Assembly: GCA_014871385.1 (NCBI GenBank)
Contig: CM026422.1
Coordinates: forward strand, 11,594,718-11,658,717
Direction: 5' to 3'
DNA: 64,000 nt
From: Ceratodon purpureus
Taxonomy: Eukaryota; Streptophyta; Bryopsida; Pseudoditrichales; Ditrichaceae
How positions within the stretch are numbered: position 1 is the first letter of the stretch; the number at the start of each line of letters is the position of its first letter. Under the pieces are notes generated by a model that saw only the letters and a program-made list of their open reading frames with translations, did no database searches and had not been told where the DNA came from. Both the position numbers and the translations under genes were made by a program. Shown in pieces: positions 1 through 11,262 of this stretch.

Positions 1-1630
1 AAGGTTGAGTTAACTCGGATTGTATTAAGGTGTGAGTGTCTATACCAGCTGCAAAACATGATCACTATTCCCCTTCAGAAACACCAACACATCTTGTGAC
101 ATTGTTTACCACTCTACCAAAGGCAATGCAACATCGGTGCATTCTTAAGAAACAGGTGCTGAATCCACCATATGGATGGGGATCCTCACGAGGGTCAATC
201 TTAACTTGAAGTATGGTTTTGCCATGGCAAGGCAAAGTAACGAGCGGAGTTAGAAAAGGCTTAGGTTAGACTAGAAGAGAAATCACTAAACCACAATGTA
301 AAGTTTCATAAGAGGAAGTAATTGCCTCAAGGAACTAGGTTAGTGCGTGACGAGGACGTCACCCCTTCTTCTTGTGGGGGGAGGGTGTCACGACCATAAG
401 TTAGAGACACACCGTGACTAAGGTGGCACCCCGGAGTAGTGACCGGGACTTAGTAGGATGGTGGCTCACCCCGGAGTGGGTGAGCAATGTTTTAGGTTGA
501 CGCCGGTTGGCATGACCCTTGTTGGGGTCGGCGGGCGGACCTTGGCCGTTGGAGAAGCATTGCGTTCAATTTTCGTTTTGTTTGTGCCGTACACTACTAG
601 GATTTGGGGGGGTAAGCTACGGCAAATAAGCTACGTCCCCTAAACGAAGCCACGTTTTTCTACGAATGTTGTCTCGGTTGCTGTTTTCTGTTAGATGCCA
701 CGACTAAGCTACGTTTAGTGTTCCCATCAAGAGAACCTTGCACATTCTTGGGTTTCATATATCCCATATGCTTTGCAGACAGTTGGGCTCTCAAACAATC
801 TAAAGATCCCTCCTCTGCGTGGAAGTCTCATCTGTGAGGCATAAGTAAATCCATCTACTTGAGGTTTGAGTGAAAGTACTATGGAGTTTTATTAATAAAC
901 TTCAGATTGGAGTTTTATTAATAAACTTTAAATAAACTGTAGACATGGGTGAAAAATCAACAAATCTAATCAACAAAATCAACGCACCTAATAGGCAGGT
1001 CTATGCTCAGTTCCCCACATGTTACCAACGTTCCCCCAAACGTTCCCCATACGTTCCAATGAAAGTCATTGGCGTTGCTAACGTTACACCCCAAACAGCG
1101 CTTTAGTAGCAGCACTGTTAAGGGCATGTCTCTAACAACGTCCTGACGGGGCCGTGAACCATCGACTCCTAGTGTAAAATGCTACGGCGCAGACCTTGCA
1201 AACCCCCCCAAATCCTAGTAGTGGTAGTGATGCAGGAAAGCTTATTTGCGGATGATGCCAGTCGAATTACCTTGAATTTGGGGAATGGCAATGTGAGGTA
1301 ATGGATAATAGTGAACATACTTGAACAGGTAATTTGAGAGTTGTGCTTAAACTGCTTGATATCGTGTGAAGTTGAGGGTAGTTTCAACGTTTTAACTTGG
1401 ACTAGCGAAATATCAGCACAAGTCTTGTTACCATCCACGCGGTTGAAAACAGTTTCAAAGATTGGAAATGGAACTCTTTAGATCAACTTGTTTGGAACCG
1501 AGTCTACCTCGTGAGGCCTTGATGTTGAATTCTGTGCAAGGACTGAGGGATGGAACGTTGTTGGATTAATAATTGATACCAGGTCCGGGAACATCTTGTC
1601 TTTAGGATAATGCAAGCTGCCAGCAACAGC
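1..1630 (+). mobile_element. LTR retrotransposon remnant, 3' end (probably Ty3/Gypsy)
   Basis: A G-rich polypurine tract at 375-385 is followed at 386 by TGTCACGACC, the usual start of many plant Ty3/Gypsy LTRs. The sequence before it (1-374) looks like the 3' end of the internal region. The LTR is interrupted by a later CACTA-type insertion at 592-1223. The right end of the LTR was not found, so the end given here is a guess. This is an old, incomplete copy; only its 3' part lies in the window. The family assignment rests on the polypurine tract and LTR start only. Confidence 0.45.
592..1223. mobile_element. Non-autonomous CACTA (EnSpm-type) element
   Basis: The element begins CACTACTAGGATTTGGGGGG and ends with the inverted copy CCCCCCCAAATCCTAGTAGTG. 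The terminal inverted repeats match over about 21 bp. It is flanked by a 3-bp target duplication, GTA at 589-591 and GTA at 1224-1226, as expected for CACTA transposons. Subterminal AGCTACG-like motifs occur near 614, 628, 705 and 1178. No transposase frame is present, so it would have moved using a transposase from elsewhere. It sits inside the LTR that begins at 386 and is therefore younger than that LTR. A GTTCC-rich patch lies inside it at about 1009-1085. Confidence 0.85.
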
Positions 1631-2116
1631 CCGATAATTGGTAAGCTACGTGAATTTGGTTCTTTATTTATTTTTAATTTTTTTAAATTTTTTTTTAATT
1701 TTTAATTTTTTTGTTGGAAACACATAGACAATTTCCAATGATAGAGGGAAAAATACCAAGAACCTGGGGAACAAGTCCCCGGCGAGAATCTTTTTAAAAT
1801 TTTCAGAACAAGCAAGCCAATCTGATTGCAACTAAAACACTAAGCAAAGCCATAACAGCTCAAGCAAAAGCCCATCGGTTCTGTATGCTTTCTCATGCAG
1901 CATCTTCAGCTTCCTTTATGTATTTTCTATTGTAGGTCAGGAAATCCAAGATTATTATCTGGTTCTCTCTAAATTATTGCCAAATATGAACGGAGAGCAT
2001 GTTTACCGTAACACCACAGCAAGTTTGTTCATAAACAATTCCCCTTTTTAAAATTTAAAAATAGAAAATTATGGAGACAAAACAACAAAAATAGAAGAAA
2101 TTGTTTTTTGTGATGA
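1631..2116. other. Intergenic, no gene seen
   Basis: AT-rich sequence with T/A homopolymer runs near 1660-1710 and no convincing coding frame. It may contain the undetermined right end of the LTR remnant. Confidence 0.5.
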
Positions 2117-2124
2117 TTTCTTAT

Positions 2125-2367
2125 CAGGGTTGTCATAACGGACGGACATGGGCAAAATTTCCGGACACGGATGGACGGATGGACAGACGGACCGGTCGGT
2201 CCGGGGTGAAAATTGGACATATTCTATGAATATTCCTAATTTTTTCTCGAATATGCTCGAATATTCTCGAATATTCTCTTATGGACCGGACATGACCCTT
2301 AACGGACGGACGAGCGGACCGGACGGACTGTCCGGTCCTTATAAGTTATGTTCCATGAACAACCCTG
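2125..2367. mobile_element. hAT-type MITE
   Basis: The 243-bp element starts CAGGGTTGTCATAAC and ends with ACAACCCTG, giving a perfect 9-bp terminal inverted repeat. It is flanked by an exact 8-bp target duplication TTTCTTAT at 2117-2124 and 2368-2375, the hallmark of hAT transposition. The interior is unusual: dense GGAC/CGGAC repeats near both ends surround an AT-rich core of GAATATTC-like motifs. There is no coding capacity. The perfect target duplication suggests a fairly recent insertion. Confidence 0.92.
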
Positions 2368-2639
2368 TTTCTTATGTCTCAGCCATTTGAGGTTATTTTT
2401 AGTGAGTTTTTGCTAGAAACAAATTCAAGAAATTCAAATATTGAGAGACAAATCTTATTTTTCCAAAAAAAATAAAATATTTGTTTGTCCAAGAATGGAT
2501 CTACTATGCTGTTACGATACTCTATGGCCTAAGTCCGATTTCCTTCTTGACCAATTGAGAGCAAGAGTCCAAAGCGGTGAGTTGAAAAATATAGTACCAT
2601 ATATACATTGGTACCTTTGACTAACCATAATAGCAAGCC

Positions 2640-3250
2640 TTAACCCCTAAATGCTCTTGATGATTTGAGACTCGTAATTGTCTTTTAATACATTTTTATA
2701 AAGTAAGCTTATTTTTTTAATATTTTTTTTGCAATTTAACTAGAGAATCTTGTAACCAACTTATCAAAACATTATTTTCCAAATTCTTAAAGTCAGAAAT
2801 AAAAGCAACTGCAAGATCATAATGTACTTCAAAAATAAGTACTTAAAAAAAAAGATGACTTGAAAATCTTCACAAAAAAAACTCAAAAGATGAAATATTG
2901 ATTTTCATCTTTAAACTATAGAATAGGATGTAGAATAGAAGGGAAAGCTAAATTGTTAATTACGTTCACATAAAAGTAGATAATGTCAATTCTAATAGCA
3001 AAAATGATGAAACAATGAACCCAAAAAAAATCAATTTTTATTCTTGAGAAATTGTTATTATTGAATTCAAAATTAGTTGTTGAAGTTATTTTTGATGAAG
3101 AGTTGACCAAAGTACCCATAGAATATGACTTCTCATATCCTTACCTCACTTATTGGATTGGAGTGTCTCAAAGATTCCTATGTAAATATAAAGCCCAAGA
3201 CGCAATACCTGAATATTTAAAAGTTATTGAATTAAAATTCAGACCAACAA
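2640..3250. mobile_element. Truncated TTAA-flanked element (piggyBac-like MITE family)
   Basis: The left end reads TTAA then CCCCTAAATGC, the same terminus as the elements at 15346-16274 and 40231-41315. The interior at about 2840-3210 can be matched by eye to the reverse complement of 15346-16274. Examples are GCTAAATTGTTAATTACG here against ACTAAATTGCTAATTACA there, and the shared run around ACCTCACTTATTGGA. A right terminus with GGGG-TTAA was not found, so the copy is cut off somewhere after about 3210. It has no coding capacity. Confidence 0.65.
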
Positions 3251-4114
3251 CGCCCCCGCACGCACGCTTACGTTCAACTGCTCTCCAGAGAGCTCCATCA
3301 ACCCCTTGACGACACTGGACGCATCACAAAAAATCCTCTTCGTCATCTAACATACAGCAGGAAGAACAGAACACTTCAGTTCAAAACCACTTAATTAAAT
3401 CACTGCGGACGTTTGTAAGCCTGTCGAGGTTCCTTGCGCATGTCTGTCAACCTAGTAACTGGAAAATCAAAGGAATCAAAGAATTCGAATCGATAGGAAT
3501 GTTCATCGGATGCTTAGTGTGTCTCGGTGTACCTGCTGTTTCCGGTAAGGGTAGAAAAAGTGGAGAGGAACATGAAAGAAAGCTGGCCATCGGAAGTTGG
3601 AACTAGTCATGAACCGACAAGTTAGAGCATTAATTCTGCCGCAGGTTGCACTGCAGGACTTATTGCTCACATTCATGACAAAGAAATTACTTGGGGCTTG
3701 CAAGGAAGCCGCCAGCCTCCACCACCACTGTCTGACTCTCATCATGCCAAAAAGTTCTGCATTCTTCTGTCCAACTCTCTCGGAGTGTTGCCATGGAAGT
3801 TGGGATTGTGCATTGGACGATATGGACAAGCCTGCAATGGACATGAAATAACTGAATTTCTGTATTAGCACAATACATGCAATCAGATTAGGTTAGAACT
3901 CAAGTGTACAGCACAACGTAACCTGCTTGCTTTCATGTCTGAAAAGAAACTCTCTCTAGATTACTTGCAGGAAAATAAACTCTCATAAATTGCTTGCAGG
4001 AAAAGACATGATCTAGTTTAGTTTTTCCCTTCTTTTTTGGAAACCGTTTTCTTCTTTTCAGCAAATTTCATTAAGCTGAGAAAATTCAGACTTCTAGTCA
4101 AAGAGGCCAATTTG
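3251..4114. other. Intergenic; short tandem duplication, probable 3' flank of cyclin-L-like gene
   Basis: No supported gene. Several frames of 60-120 codons overlap on both strands at 3503-3878, but none resembles a known protein. A 29-30 bp unit is duplicated in tandem at 3942-3971 and 3972-4000, both copies ending CTTGCAGG. The right part is probably the 3' untranslated region of the minus-strand gene ending at 4115. CCCCTTGACGAC at about 3302 is repeated at 31930. Confidence 0.5.
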
Positions 4115-4882
4115 TCAAGGTAGCACTGAAGTAGGACTGAAGTGGCATCCATGATCTCTGTAGAACTCATGTAGGGCTTGACAAACAACCTCGATCTCCT
4201 CCCATGTAACATCTGCGAGGATTTCAAACCACTTCTTAGGGAGCGGTATACTCAATTTCTGCGCTGCAGCTTGTATAATTCCACATGCAACAACATGGCT
4301 TTTGCAGCGGATGCAAAGTGTTGTGCAGAAGCTGTCGTTAGTGATGTTCCAGGCAACTTGTTGGAGTTCGAACGGTGCTTCAAGCTCCTTCAAATAAACC
4401 AAGATGAATATGTAAGGAAGATTCATGTTGCAAACATACCCCAGAGCTCTCAACACAACCTCCTCTGCAACAAACAGGTCTTTCTGAAGCTTAGAAAATT
4501 CATCCTTGCTCAAGAGTCCAGGTTGGGGCAGATTTTCATGTAACCTATCAATGTGACGATACAACAACAAAACATCTTGTAGTTTGCGAGGACATTCCTC
4601 TAATCTGCTCGCCAACCACTCACAAGCTTTGGCAGCTCTCCTCACGTCATAGCTAGCAAATGAAATAACAGAAAAGAACCGGTGGAAGAGCACCTGCCCT
4701 GTAGCCATGACCACTTGAGGCTGCCGCAGTTTGATGCCAATCTCCCGAACAAGCAGACTGCCTTCGAAGCGCAGTGCAAGCTCGCGTTTGGGATCAATGC
4801 CATCTCTGCGCGATGGTGAGTTTTGCAATTGTTGCTCTGTCAAATAGAAGCCAGAAATTCCATCGTCAGTCATGATCCTCAT
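4115..4882 (-). CDS. Cyclin-L-like protein, single exon
   Basis: The 255-residue protein matches the cyclin box of cyclin L, the partner of CDK11/CDKG kinases in transcription-coupled splicing. Diagnostic runs are FYLTEQQLQNSPSRRDGID near the N-terminus, QVVMATGQVLFHRFF, WLASRLEECPRK, and WNITNDSFCTTLCIRCKSHV in the second cyclin fold. The start is the ATG at 4882; upstream in-frame codons to 4909 begin with TTG, and a second ATG follows at 4873. The gene covers the N-terminal cyclin folds but stops right after them, so the Arg/Ser-rich tail of canonical plant cyclin L is missing. It has no intron, whereas plant cyclin-L genes are normally multi-exon, so a retrocopy or a diverged paralogue is likely. 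Whether it is expressed cannot be told from sequence. Confidence 0.8.
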   Translation of the reverse strand: MRIMTDDGISGFYLTEQQLQNSPSRRDGIDPKRELALRFEGSLLVREIGIKLRQPQVVMATGQVLFHRFFSVISFASYDVRRAAKACEWLASRLEECPRKLQDVLLLYRHIDRLHENLPQPGLLSKDEFSKLQKDLFVAEEVVLRALGYVCNMNLPYIFILVYLKELEAPFELQQVAWNITNDSFCTTLCIRCKSHVVACGIIQAAAQKLSIPLPKKWFEILADVTWEEIEVVCQALHEFYRDHGCHFSPTSVLP

Positions 4883-6280
4883 TGTTTGAGACGTTCTTGT
4901 CCAAAGCAAACTTCTTGTTCATATATGTTCTTTATATCAGACAACTTTTACTTTTGGTGCAAGTCTTGGTTTTACTTTTGCTTGCAAACCAATTTTTGGG
5001 CCCTGACTTGGGCTTCAAGTCTGGCTTCGTCTTTTGCTTATTCAGGAAGTCTCCCTGCCTAAGTTACTTCATCTTCAAGTTATGGATCTCTGATTGCAAG
5101 TTTGATGGGCTTCACTCGGGTACTCTTGTATTTGGCAGTGAATCTTGAGTGATGAATTGAGACCTGTGATATTGCAGACAGAAATTCACGAGACTGCAGG
5201 AACGGAAACCCAGGCGATAAACCTTGGCATAAAAGCAACAGTACCTTGCCATAGTGACTCAAGCCAAAGCGGGCACTCGTTGGTGGGGACAAAAAAAGCT
5301 CCCTCTTTTTGTTTGATGATTATGATACTAAAAAATTCAGTAAAATATAAATCATAAAATATTCCCTAGAATTACTCAAAATTCTACAGAAAATTTGGAG
5401 TCTTTAATTCCAAAAATAATCTCAAATTATTAACTGGATGTCCTACGGCTCTTAATATAAGAAACAAAGGATAAATAAAGTGATAAAGATAGAGGGAAAG
5501 AGAAGAAAACAAGGTTTACGGCCAAGAGAACGGTTTTATTAAGAAAACCAATAACTCTATAGTTCACCTTTAAAGTTTTTTTAAATCCAATTTGAATTTT
5601 TGGATTAAATGAAGTAGTAAAAAATATTATTCAGGCATTAAAATTTTTGAGAAGGAAAAATTTATTGCAAAATAATCGTGTGAATTTTTTGATAAATTTA
5701 AGAATTTTTGGAAATTTTCCATTGACAAAGCCGTTTTCTCTTTAAATTTGGTAGTAGAAAACTTATTATTTTTAAGATATTTTTTGAATTTTTTTACCTT
5801 AATGTATTCTTAACCAAATTCCTACTCAAATTATCAAGTTATCCGAATTGGAGTATATATGAATCTTTCAAGGATAGGTTTATAAGTTGGAGTATATATG
5901 AGTTTTTCAAGGCTTCATAGTTTGACCAAAAAAAATCTACAATAACTCAAAAACAAATTATGCCCACTTTGAACTTTAAGATCTCACAAATGAAGAAAAA
6001 TCATATTGGTAATTGTATAGTATGTCAAGTTACTTTTAAGATCTTATAGCTAAATTTACTAATAAATGCTTAGATTGAGATGCATTGAACCTCAAGTTGA
6101 AAAGAGTCGATTTTGGCTATTTTGCTCTAAAAACACCAAGAAACTTTAGGAGTTAAACTTGAAGTTTAGCCTTTCAACACCCACATACCCAAAAAGTGGT
6201 GGTTAAATCGAGGTGAAACTGGGCTAAAGCAAAAGCAAAAGAAAATACCGGGGTCTAAAAGCAGACGGAGTTGGACGAGT
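4883..6280. other. Intergenic AT-rich DNA with one TTAA-element-like end
   Basis: 4883-5300 could hold the promoter and leader of the minus-strand cyclin-L-like gene. From 5300 on the DNA is very AT-rich without a plausible gene. At 6120-6156 an end resembling that of the element at 21915-23135 is seen: both share AAAACACCAAG followed by a CTTTMGGRG-like run and TTAA. No matching left end was found. Confidence 0.5.
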
Positions 6281-6289
6281 AAAAAGGAT

Positions 6290-6335
6290 ATGAAGCTGCC
6301 AGGATTTGAACCCGGAACCTCCCCCCCGAAGAGGA
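6290..6335 (-). other. tRNA-like T-arm / polymerase III box B, no complete tRNA
   Basis: On the minus strand the sequence reads CCGGGTTCAAATCCTGG, which forms a 5-bp T-stem (one G-T pair) with a TTCAAAT loop. No matching 5' acceptor strand or D-arm is found in the expected 75 nt, so this is not a whole tRNA. It could be a tRNA fragment or the head of a decayed SINE. Confidence 0.3.
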
Positions 6336-7256
6336 ATTTTCATCGACGAAACGTAGATAACCATAAAACCCCACCGGGGTAAGAGTGACGCCGAAGCGCG
6401 GGAAAAGACAAAACGTAGATGCAGTTAGGTTAATCGCAACAGCTCCGTTAAGGTAGGTGCAAAGAGTTTAATTTATAGTAGAAAGTTCAGGGCCTGAACG
6501 CGTTAAACGAAATGAAAGAAACAACGAGGCCAGGCCCTCGCAACACTCTCGGAGGGAATATAGGAGGGAAGATAAAAATAGAATAATCTCCACAGAAGTG
6601 GTGCGAAACGGTAACGGTAATAGTGATAATTCCTAGTTACATGCTCTAATTGAGTTTAGAATCAAACCTGTGCAACAGGAATTAATGCAGCCAAGTCTTT
6701 CCAGCCCTGATATTCCAAGTCAGGTGTTAAAATAAAAATGAAAATGAAAATAACATAAAATTATAAAAAATTGACTTTTGAATTCTCATGTTTACAATTG
6801 GAGAATTATAGCATACATCTTTTAGAAAAATATAATCTTAATTTACAGTTGTGTAACTATCAAATACTTATGAAAATATTTGAAAGTATCCTATTGATAT
6901 ATATGTTGTATTTGTAAATATTTCGTATTTATTGTCTTTAGAAATCTGCTATCTTGTTAAGTTTTTGGAATTATAACATCTTACTTATATTTTATAAGTT
7001 TATATATTCCAGTCTTGATCAATGAAAAAAATCTTTTCACTTTTTAAGGCATAAATTTTTGTTCTAAACTATAGAATAAGGTTGAAATTGGTCAAAATTT
7101 AATTCAAACTTTATTACATTCTTAGTCACACACCCTACAAAATCAAATTTGTAAATGTGTTCAAAGACCTACTATAATCTTCCAATCTAATTGATTGTTT
7201 ATTCTCTCCAAGATTTATTGGACACTTTTGATTAAAATATGTTTATATTTATGTTG
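6336..7256. other. Intergenic, no gene seen
   Basis: 6336-6720 has higher GC than its surroundings but no open frame of note. 6720-7256 is AT-rich and featureless to the eye. Confidence 0.5.
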
Positions 7257-7792
7257 TTAACCGCTAAATGTCTTCATCTATGTCCAATTTGGGTAATTTT
7301 GCAAAGATGCATTATAAAATGCAATAAACATGAATATTTAAAACTTGATGTGTGAATAAAAATTATACATTTTGAAATTTAGATCACTTGATTTTGTAAA
7401 TGACTGCTATCACTTATATTTTTCTATAAATTTTGAAACATAAAATAAAAAAATATTTTGTAATTTGATTACAAATAAGATATTGACAATATGAGGATGA
7501 AAATGTTGTTATACTCTAGGTGTGGTGATTTTTGGAGATTATTTGGATCCTTCACTTTATGAGTTCATTTTTCAAGAACACTTTTAGACTAAAATCTTCA
7601 AAACTACAACACAAAAAGGAGCAAAAAACTTTAGGAATTGTTTCCTTTTCGATCAGATCACACATACATAAAACTAACTTCTCATAAAAAAATTAGTAAA
7701 AAAATCATTACAAATGTGCAAGAAGGATGAGAAAGTGCGGATGAAATTTTTCCATCATGCAAAATATGCATGGTTGGGCCGCTAGGGGTTAA
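7257..7792. mobile_element. TTAA-flanked short element (piggyBac-like MITE, diverged)
   Basis: The left side reads TTAA then CCGCTAAATGTC at 7257-7272. The right side reads GGGCCGCTAGGGG then TTAA at 7777-7792. The ends resemble the CCCCTAAA termini of the other TTAA elements in the window but match each other only in part. The interior is AT-rich and non-coding. The pairing of these two ends is an inference. Confidence 0.5.
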
Positions 7793-8230
7793 ATATTGTG
7801 AATACTATCACTGATTTCAACACAGAATTTTAAGAAAGAATCACCCAAAAAATGTGGAGAATCTCCATAACTGCTTCTGAGGCGTTAAAGGGTTGACATC
7901 AATCTATACCGCTCTAAAAAGGGGGAAATACACCACCGAACCGTGTTTACAAACTGGTATGAATACCATAACCTTTCTGAATTGGGAGAGGAAATTATCC
8001 TGAACGGTAATTCCAACTGTTTACATCATGAGTTCCTGCTTTATCGTACAAAACTTGCAGAGTTGTCTCTTCAAGTAGTAACTAACCTTGTCTGGTCTAC
8101 CATACACATTCACCGGTAAAAGATCTGGAGGATTGTTTATGGTCAAGCTTGAGAATCCACCAGAACCGACCTGAAGTTCTCCAAAATAATTAGATCAAGA
8201 GTTCTTCTATACTGGTCACCTTTTGCTTTC

Positions 8231-11200
8231 TTAACTAACAACACCATAGGGAGTAAAATTTCCCCCTTCTGTGCACAAGTCAAGCAACGACCGTGAAGAA
8301 GCGCGAGCGAGACCCGAACCAGGCGTGCCAGGCCTACATGAAGACCCCTTCGGCGTACTATTAAATCGACGTTTCTTGCTTGTGCTTGGGCCAGCCTGGG
8401 CAACACCAACCTACAGTTCGTAGATCCAGAATTTCAGAAAGGTAGCAACTCCACAACGACTTTCAACAACTAAGTGGGCAAGAAAAAGAGAACACAAATT
8501 GTTTATGTTATTCTAATTAAGCATAACTTTCGATGCTAGTAAATTACATCGGGTAGCAAAGAATCTGAAAGAAAAGGCAATCTTGAATCTATTTCTAGAG
8601 TCCCAGATTTCTCTATAGAAGTATGGGAGCCTCGTAACAAGATACAGCACTAAATTCATGCATAAGGGACGAGGAGCGGAGCTTGGATATGTACCTGAAA
8701 TTGCAAAGTATGTGGCGAAACGTCGATCAACTGCATCTCATTCTGCTCCATGCCCCGCAGCTCGCGCAACTGCTGGGCAATCTCTTGGATCAGCTTCATC
8801 TCTCCATTTTCTCTTCTCAAAGAGTCAATTGTCTGCTTCATGATGTACCTGTCAGCCTCCAAAGCTTTCAGACGATAGGTCAGCTGTTCAACCTCTTCTT
8901 CCACTAATGACCTAGAGTTGTCCTTCCTGAGCGACGTGGAAATACACAAATCCTTATATTGTGTCCTCTGAATATTTTTCCACTGCGCCTCAGATCCAGA
9001 GTCTTCATCTTCTTGTGGGAATGCTACAGCATTACTCAAAAACTGTCCATCTCGTTCATTGCTGTTTCGAGAATGCTCTTCCTCCACATTAAGATTATCT
9101 GGCTTCCCTAGGCGGTCTGAAATAGGAGACTGCATCTCTAGACCTGACATAGTGCCTGCAACCCATACGCCAAACTTTGATTGAGCTGCATTAGGGTGGT
9201 TCTGTACCTCATAAACATCATGTACAAACAAAGTTTCGTCGGGACTCTCTTCTGACTTCCCAGCGTTGGCATAAAATTCCCCATCGTCATTACTGAATTT
9301 ACCATCACTTCCAGCACTGAAACTGTATTGTCGCGCATAGGTCCTGTCATCACTCTCGTCTTGGAAAGAGTTCATGTTCAACTCTTTTTCAAGAGAACCT
9401 CCGTCGGCGAAGAGTCTTCGCTGCACTAAATCTTCTCTTTCAAGTCTACCTGAACTCCCTGACGATTCTGAAACAGTGCTGCTTTCATATTGAGCAGGAG
9501 TCTTGAACCTATCGTCCTGCTCTCTTCCACCAACACTTCTTGCCCTAGTAAGCTGAGCAGGTGGTTTCCCTGCTTGCTGTTGAAGCTGCTCTTCCAAATT
9601 CCTTACATACTCCAACACTGACAACCTTTTCTCTTCTATACGTCTATCCTCCTTTGCTTTCGCTAAAGTTTCTGCTGAAACTTCCTGAGAACCGCGGGCG
9701 CTCCACCTCCTCTTCAAACTCAGAAGACTGTTGAGCTCAGGTTTAGCAGCAGCTTTTCCATCATCCTTCAACAATTTCTTCTCATTCTCCTTCTTGACTG
9801 CTGCAAAGGGAGGAGCTGGCACATCAACTCCACGGCTGGGAAACACAGGTTCATCAGCGGCTTTTCCATCGTCCTCCACCAATGCCTTCTCGGTTTGTTC
9901 CTCGGCGATTGCTGGAGCTGGAAGATCACTCGCGCCGCTGGCAGATACAGGCTTATCAGCAGCTTCTCCGTCATCCTTCACCGAATCCTTCTTCGGGACC
10001 TTCGGAGGGGGAATTGGCAGACCAATCTCACGACCTGTCTTGATCGCAACCGGCCCTAATGGAGCCTTGTGGCTGTCGTGTTCTAGAATTGGAAGACTTT
10101 CAGCTCTTACAGGAATTTTGGCCATCGCTTCATGAATCTCGTTCGCGAAGCTCACTGACTCTACAAAAGCGCTTGCAGGTTCAGGAATCCCCTCCTGTAG
10201 CAGAGCAGTCAGCAGCTGACTCTTGGTCTTGTTCAGCCTATCCAGAAATTCAACTTCCTCATCCTTCGCAAGCCTTCCGGGAGAAATCCTCTCGGTCATC
10301 AACAGTTCTGCTCGTTCGAATTTTGGAGAGGCCAACTTGTCTTCCAAAGTAGTTCCCTCAAGCAGGAGCATCGGTGCATAATCTCTTCCAACTCTTTCAA
10401 CAGACTCCCTCACTTCCATCAACAAACCGTCTAATCTGTCTTTATACAGCCGCACCTCCTCTTCCAGTGCAATTCTCTCTTCCTCACGTTTCGCAAGGAT
10501 TTCTTTCAAAACCTCAATTGCCTCCTGGTCGTACATGGCCTTCTCCATCACCATCCTCTGAAACTGACGCGACTCCATCTGAACGGCTGCTTTCTCCTCT
10601 TGTAGCCGAGAGATCATGGCTAGGGCTTCACTTGCAGCTGTCGCGGAGGAATTCCTTTCCTCTTCTAACTCGCTGTAAAGAGCAGCCATGGTCTCGCGCT
10701 CAGACTGCAGAGCGTGCAGCAGCTCTTGATCTTTCGCATACTGATCCCTGTCCACGTCCTCCTGACTCCGGTCATTGAAATTTTCTATCACTTGTTCAGA
10801 TCCCTGAGCACTTGCACTCTCAGAAGCGGCTCCTTCTTCTTCTCCTTCTTCTTCAGAAAAGACCTCCAATGGTGAACCGCAATCGCTCTCTATTATAGCA
10901 TAGATTTTGGACGAATTTGAAGGCTTATTTAGCTCACTTTCTCTCGAATATTCATCACCATGATCCCTAATGTCACCTAGTCCCACTTCACTTACAACAG
11001 GAGCACTAATCGGTTTCTGTTTACGCGATACAAGAGCACTTTCACATGTCTCAACTACGTTTCCTGACGGACTCTTTCGATAATGCGTACAGCAAGAGCA
11101 AGGAATGTGAAATCCAGACACTCGAATAAAGGAGGAAGTGACGAAGTTCAGAACCGTACATACGAGAACTAAGAAGGCTACCAACACTTCTATACAACCA

Positions 11201-11262
11201 TCGAGGACGGCAGTTGCACTCCAATGTAGGGCAGCGTCATACTTGCAGCGTCCCCATGCCAT
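8231..11262 (-). CDS. GTD-binding (DUF593) myosin-binding-like protein, two exons
   Basis: Exon 1 runs 11262-8695 (856 codons). A donor CAG|GTACAT and an acceptor TGTAG|GTTGG join it in phase to exon 2 at 8410-8231, giving about 915 residues. The ATG is at 11262; the frame is open six bases further but only with GTG. Residues about 20-48 form one hydrophobic membrane anchor. The GTD-binding coiled coil lies at about 185-270 (LYSELEEERNSSATAASEAL and MYDQEAIEVLKEIL). This family binds the globular tail of plant myosin XI and acts as a vesicle receptor in cytoplasmic streaming. The middle is acidic and low in complexity; a second coiled coil (EEEVEQLTYRLKALEADR) lies near residue 800. Exon 2 encodes a Ser/Arg/Pro-rich tail and is the least certain part. 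Confidence 0.85.

Noticed and set aside
3503-3878. Overlapping frames of 60-120 codons on both strands
   Set aside because: None resembles a protein family; mutual overlap suggests chance.
6260-6345. Possible complete tRNA on the minus strand
   Set aside because: The T-arm is good, but no 5' acceptor strand or D-arm can be found at the right distance.
2640-7792. One large 5.1-kb TTAA element carrying the cyclin-L-like gene
   Set aside because: The left end at 2640 shares interior sequence with a 0.9-kb element, and the right end at 7792 pairs better with 7257, so these are separate small elements.
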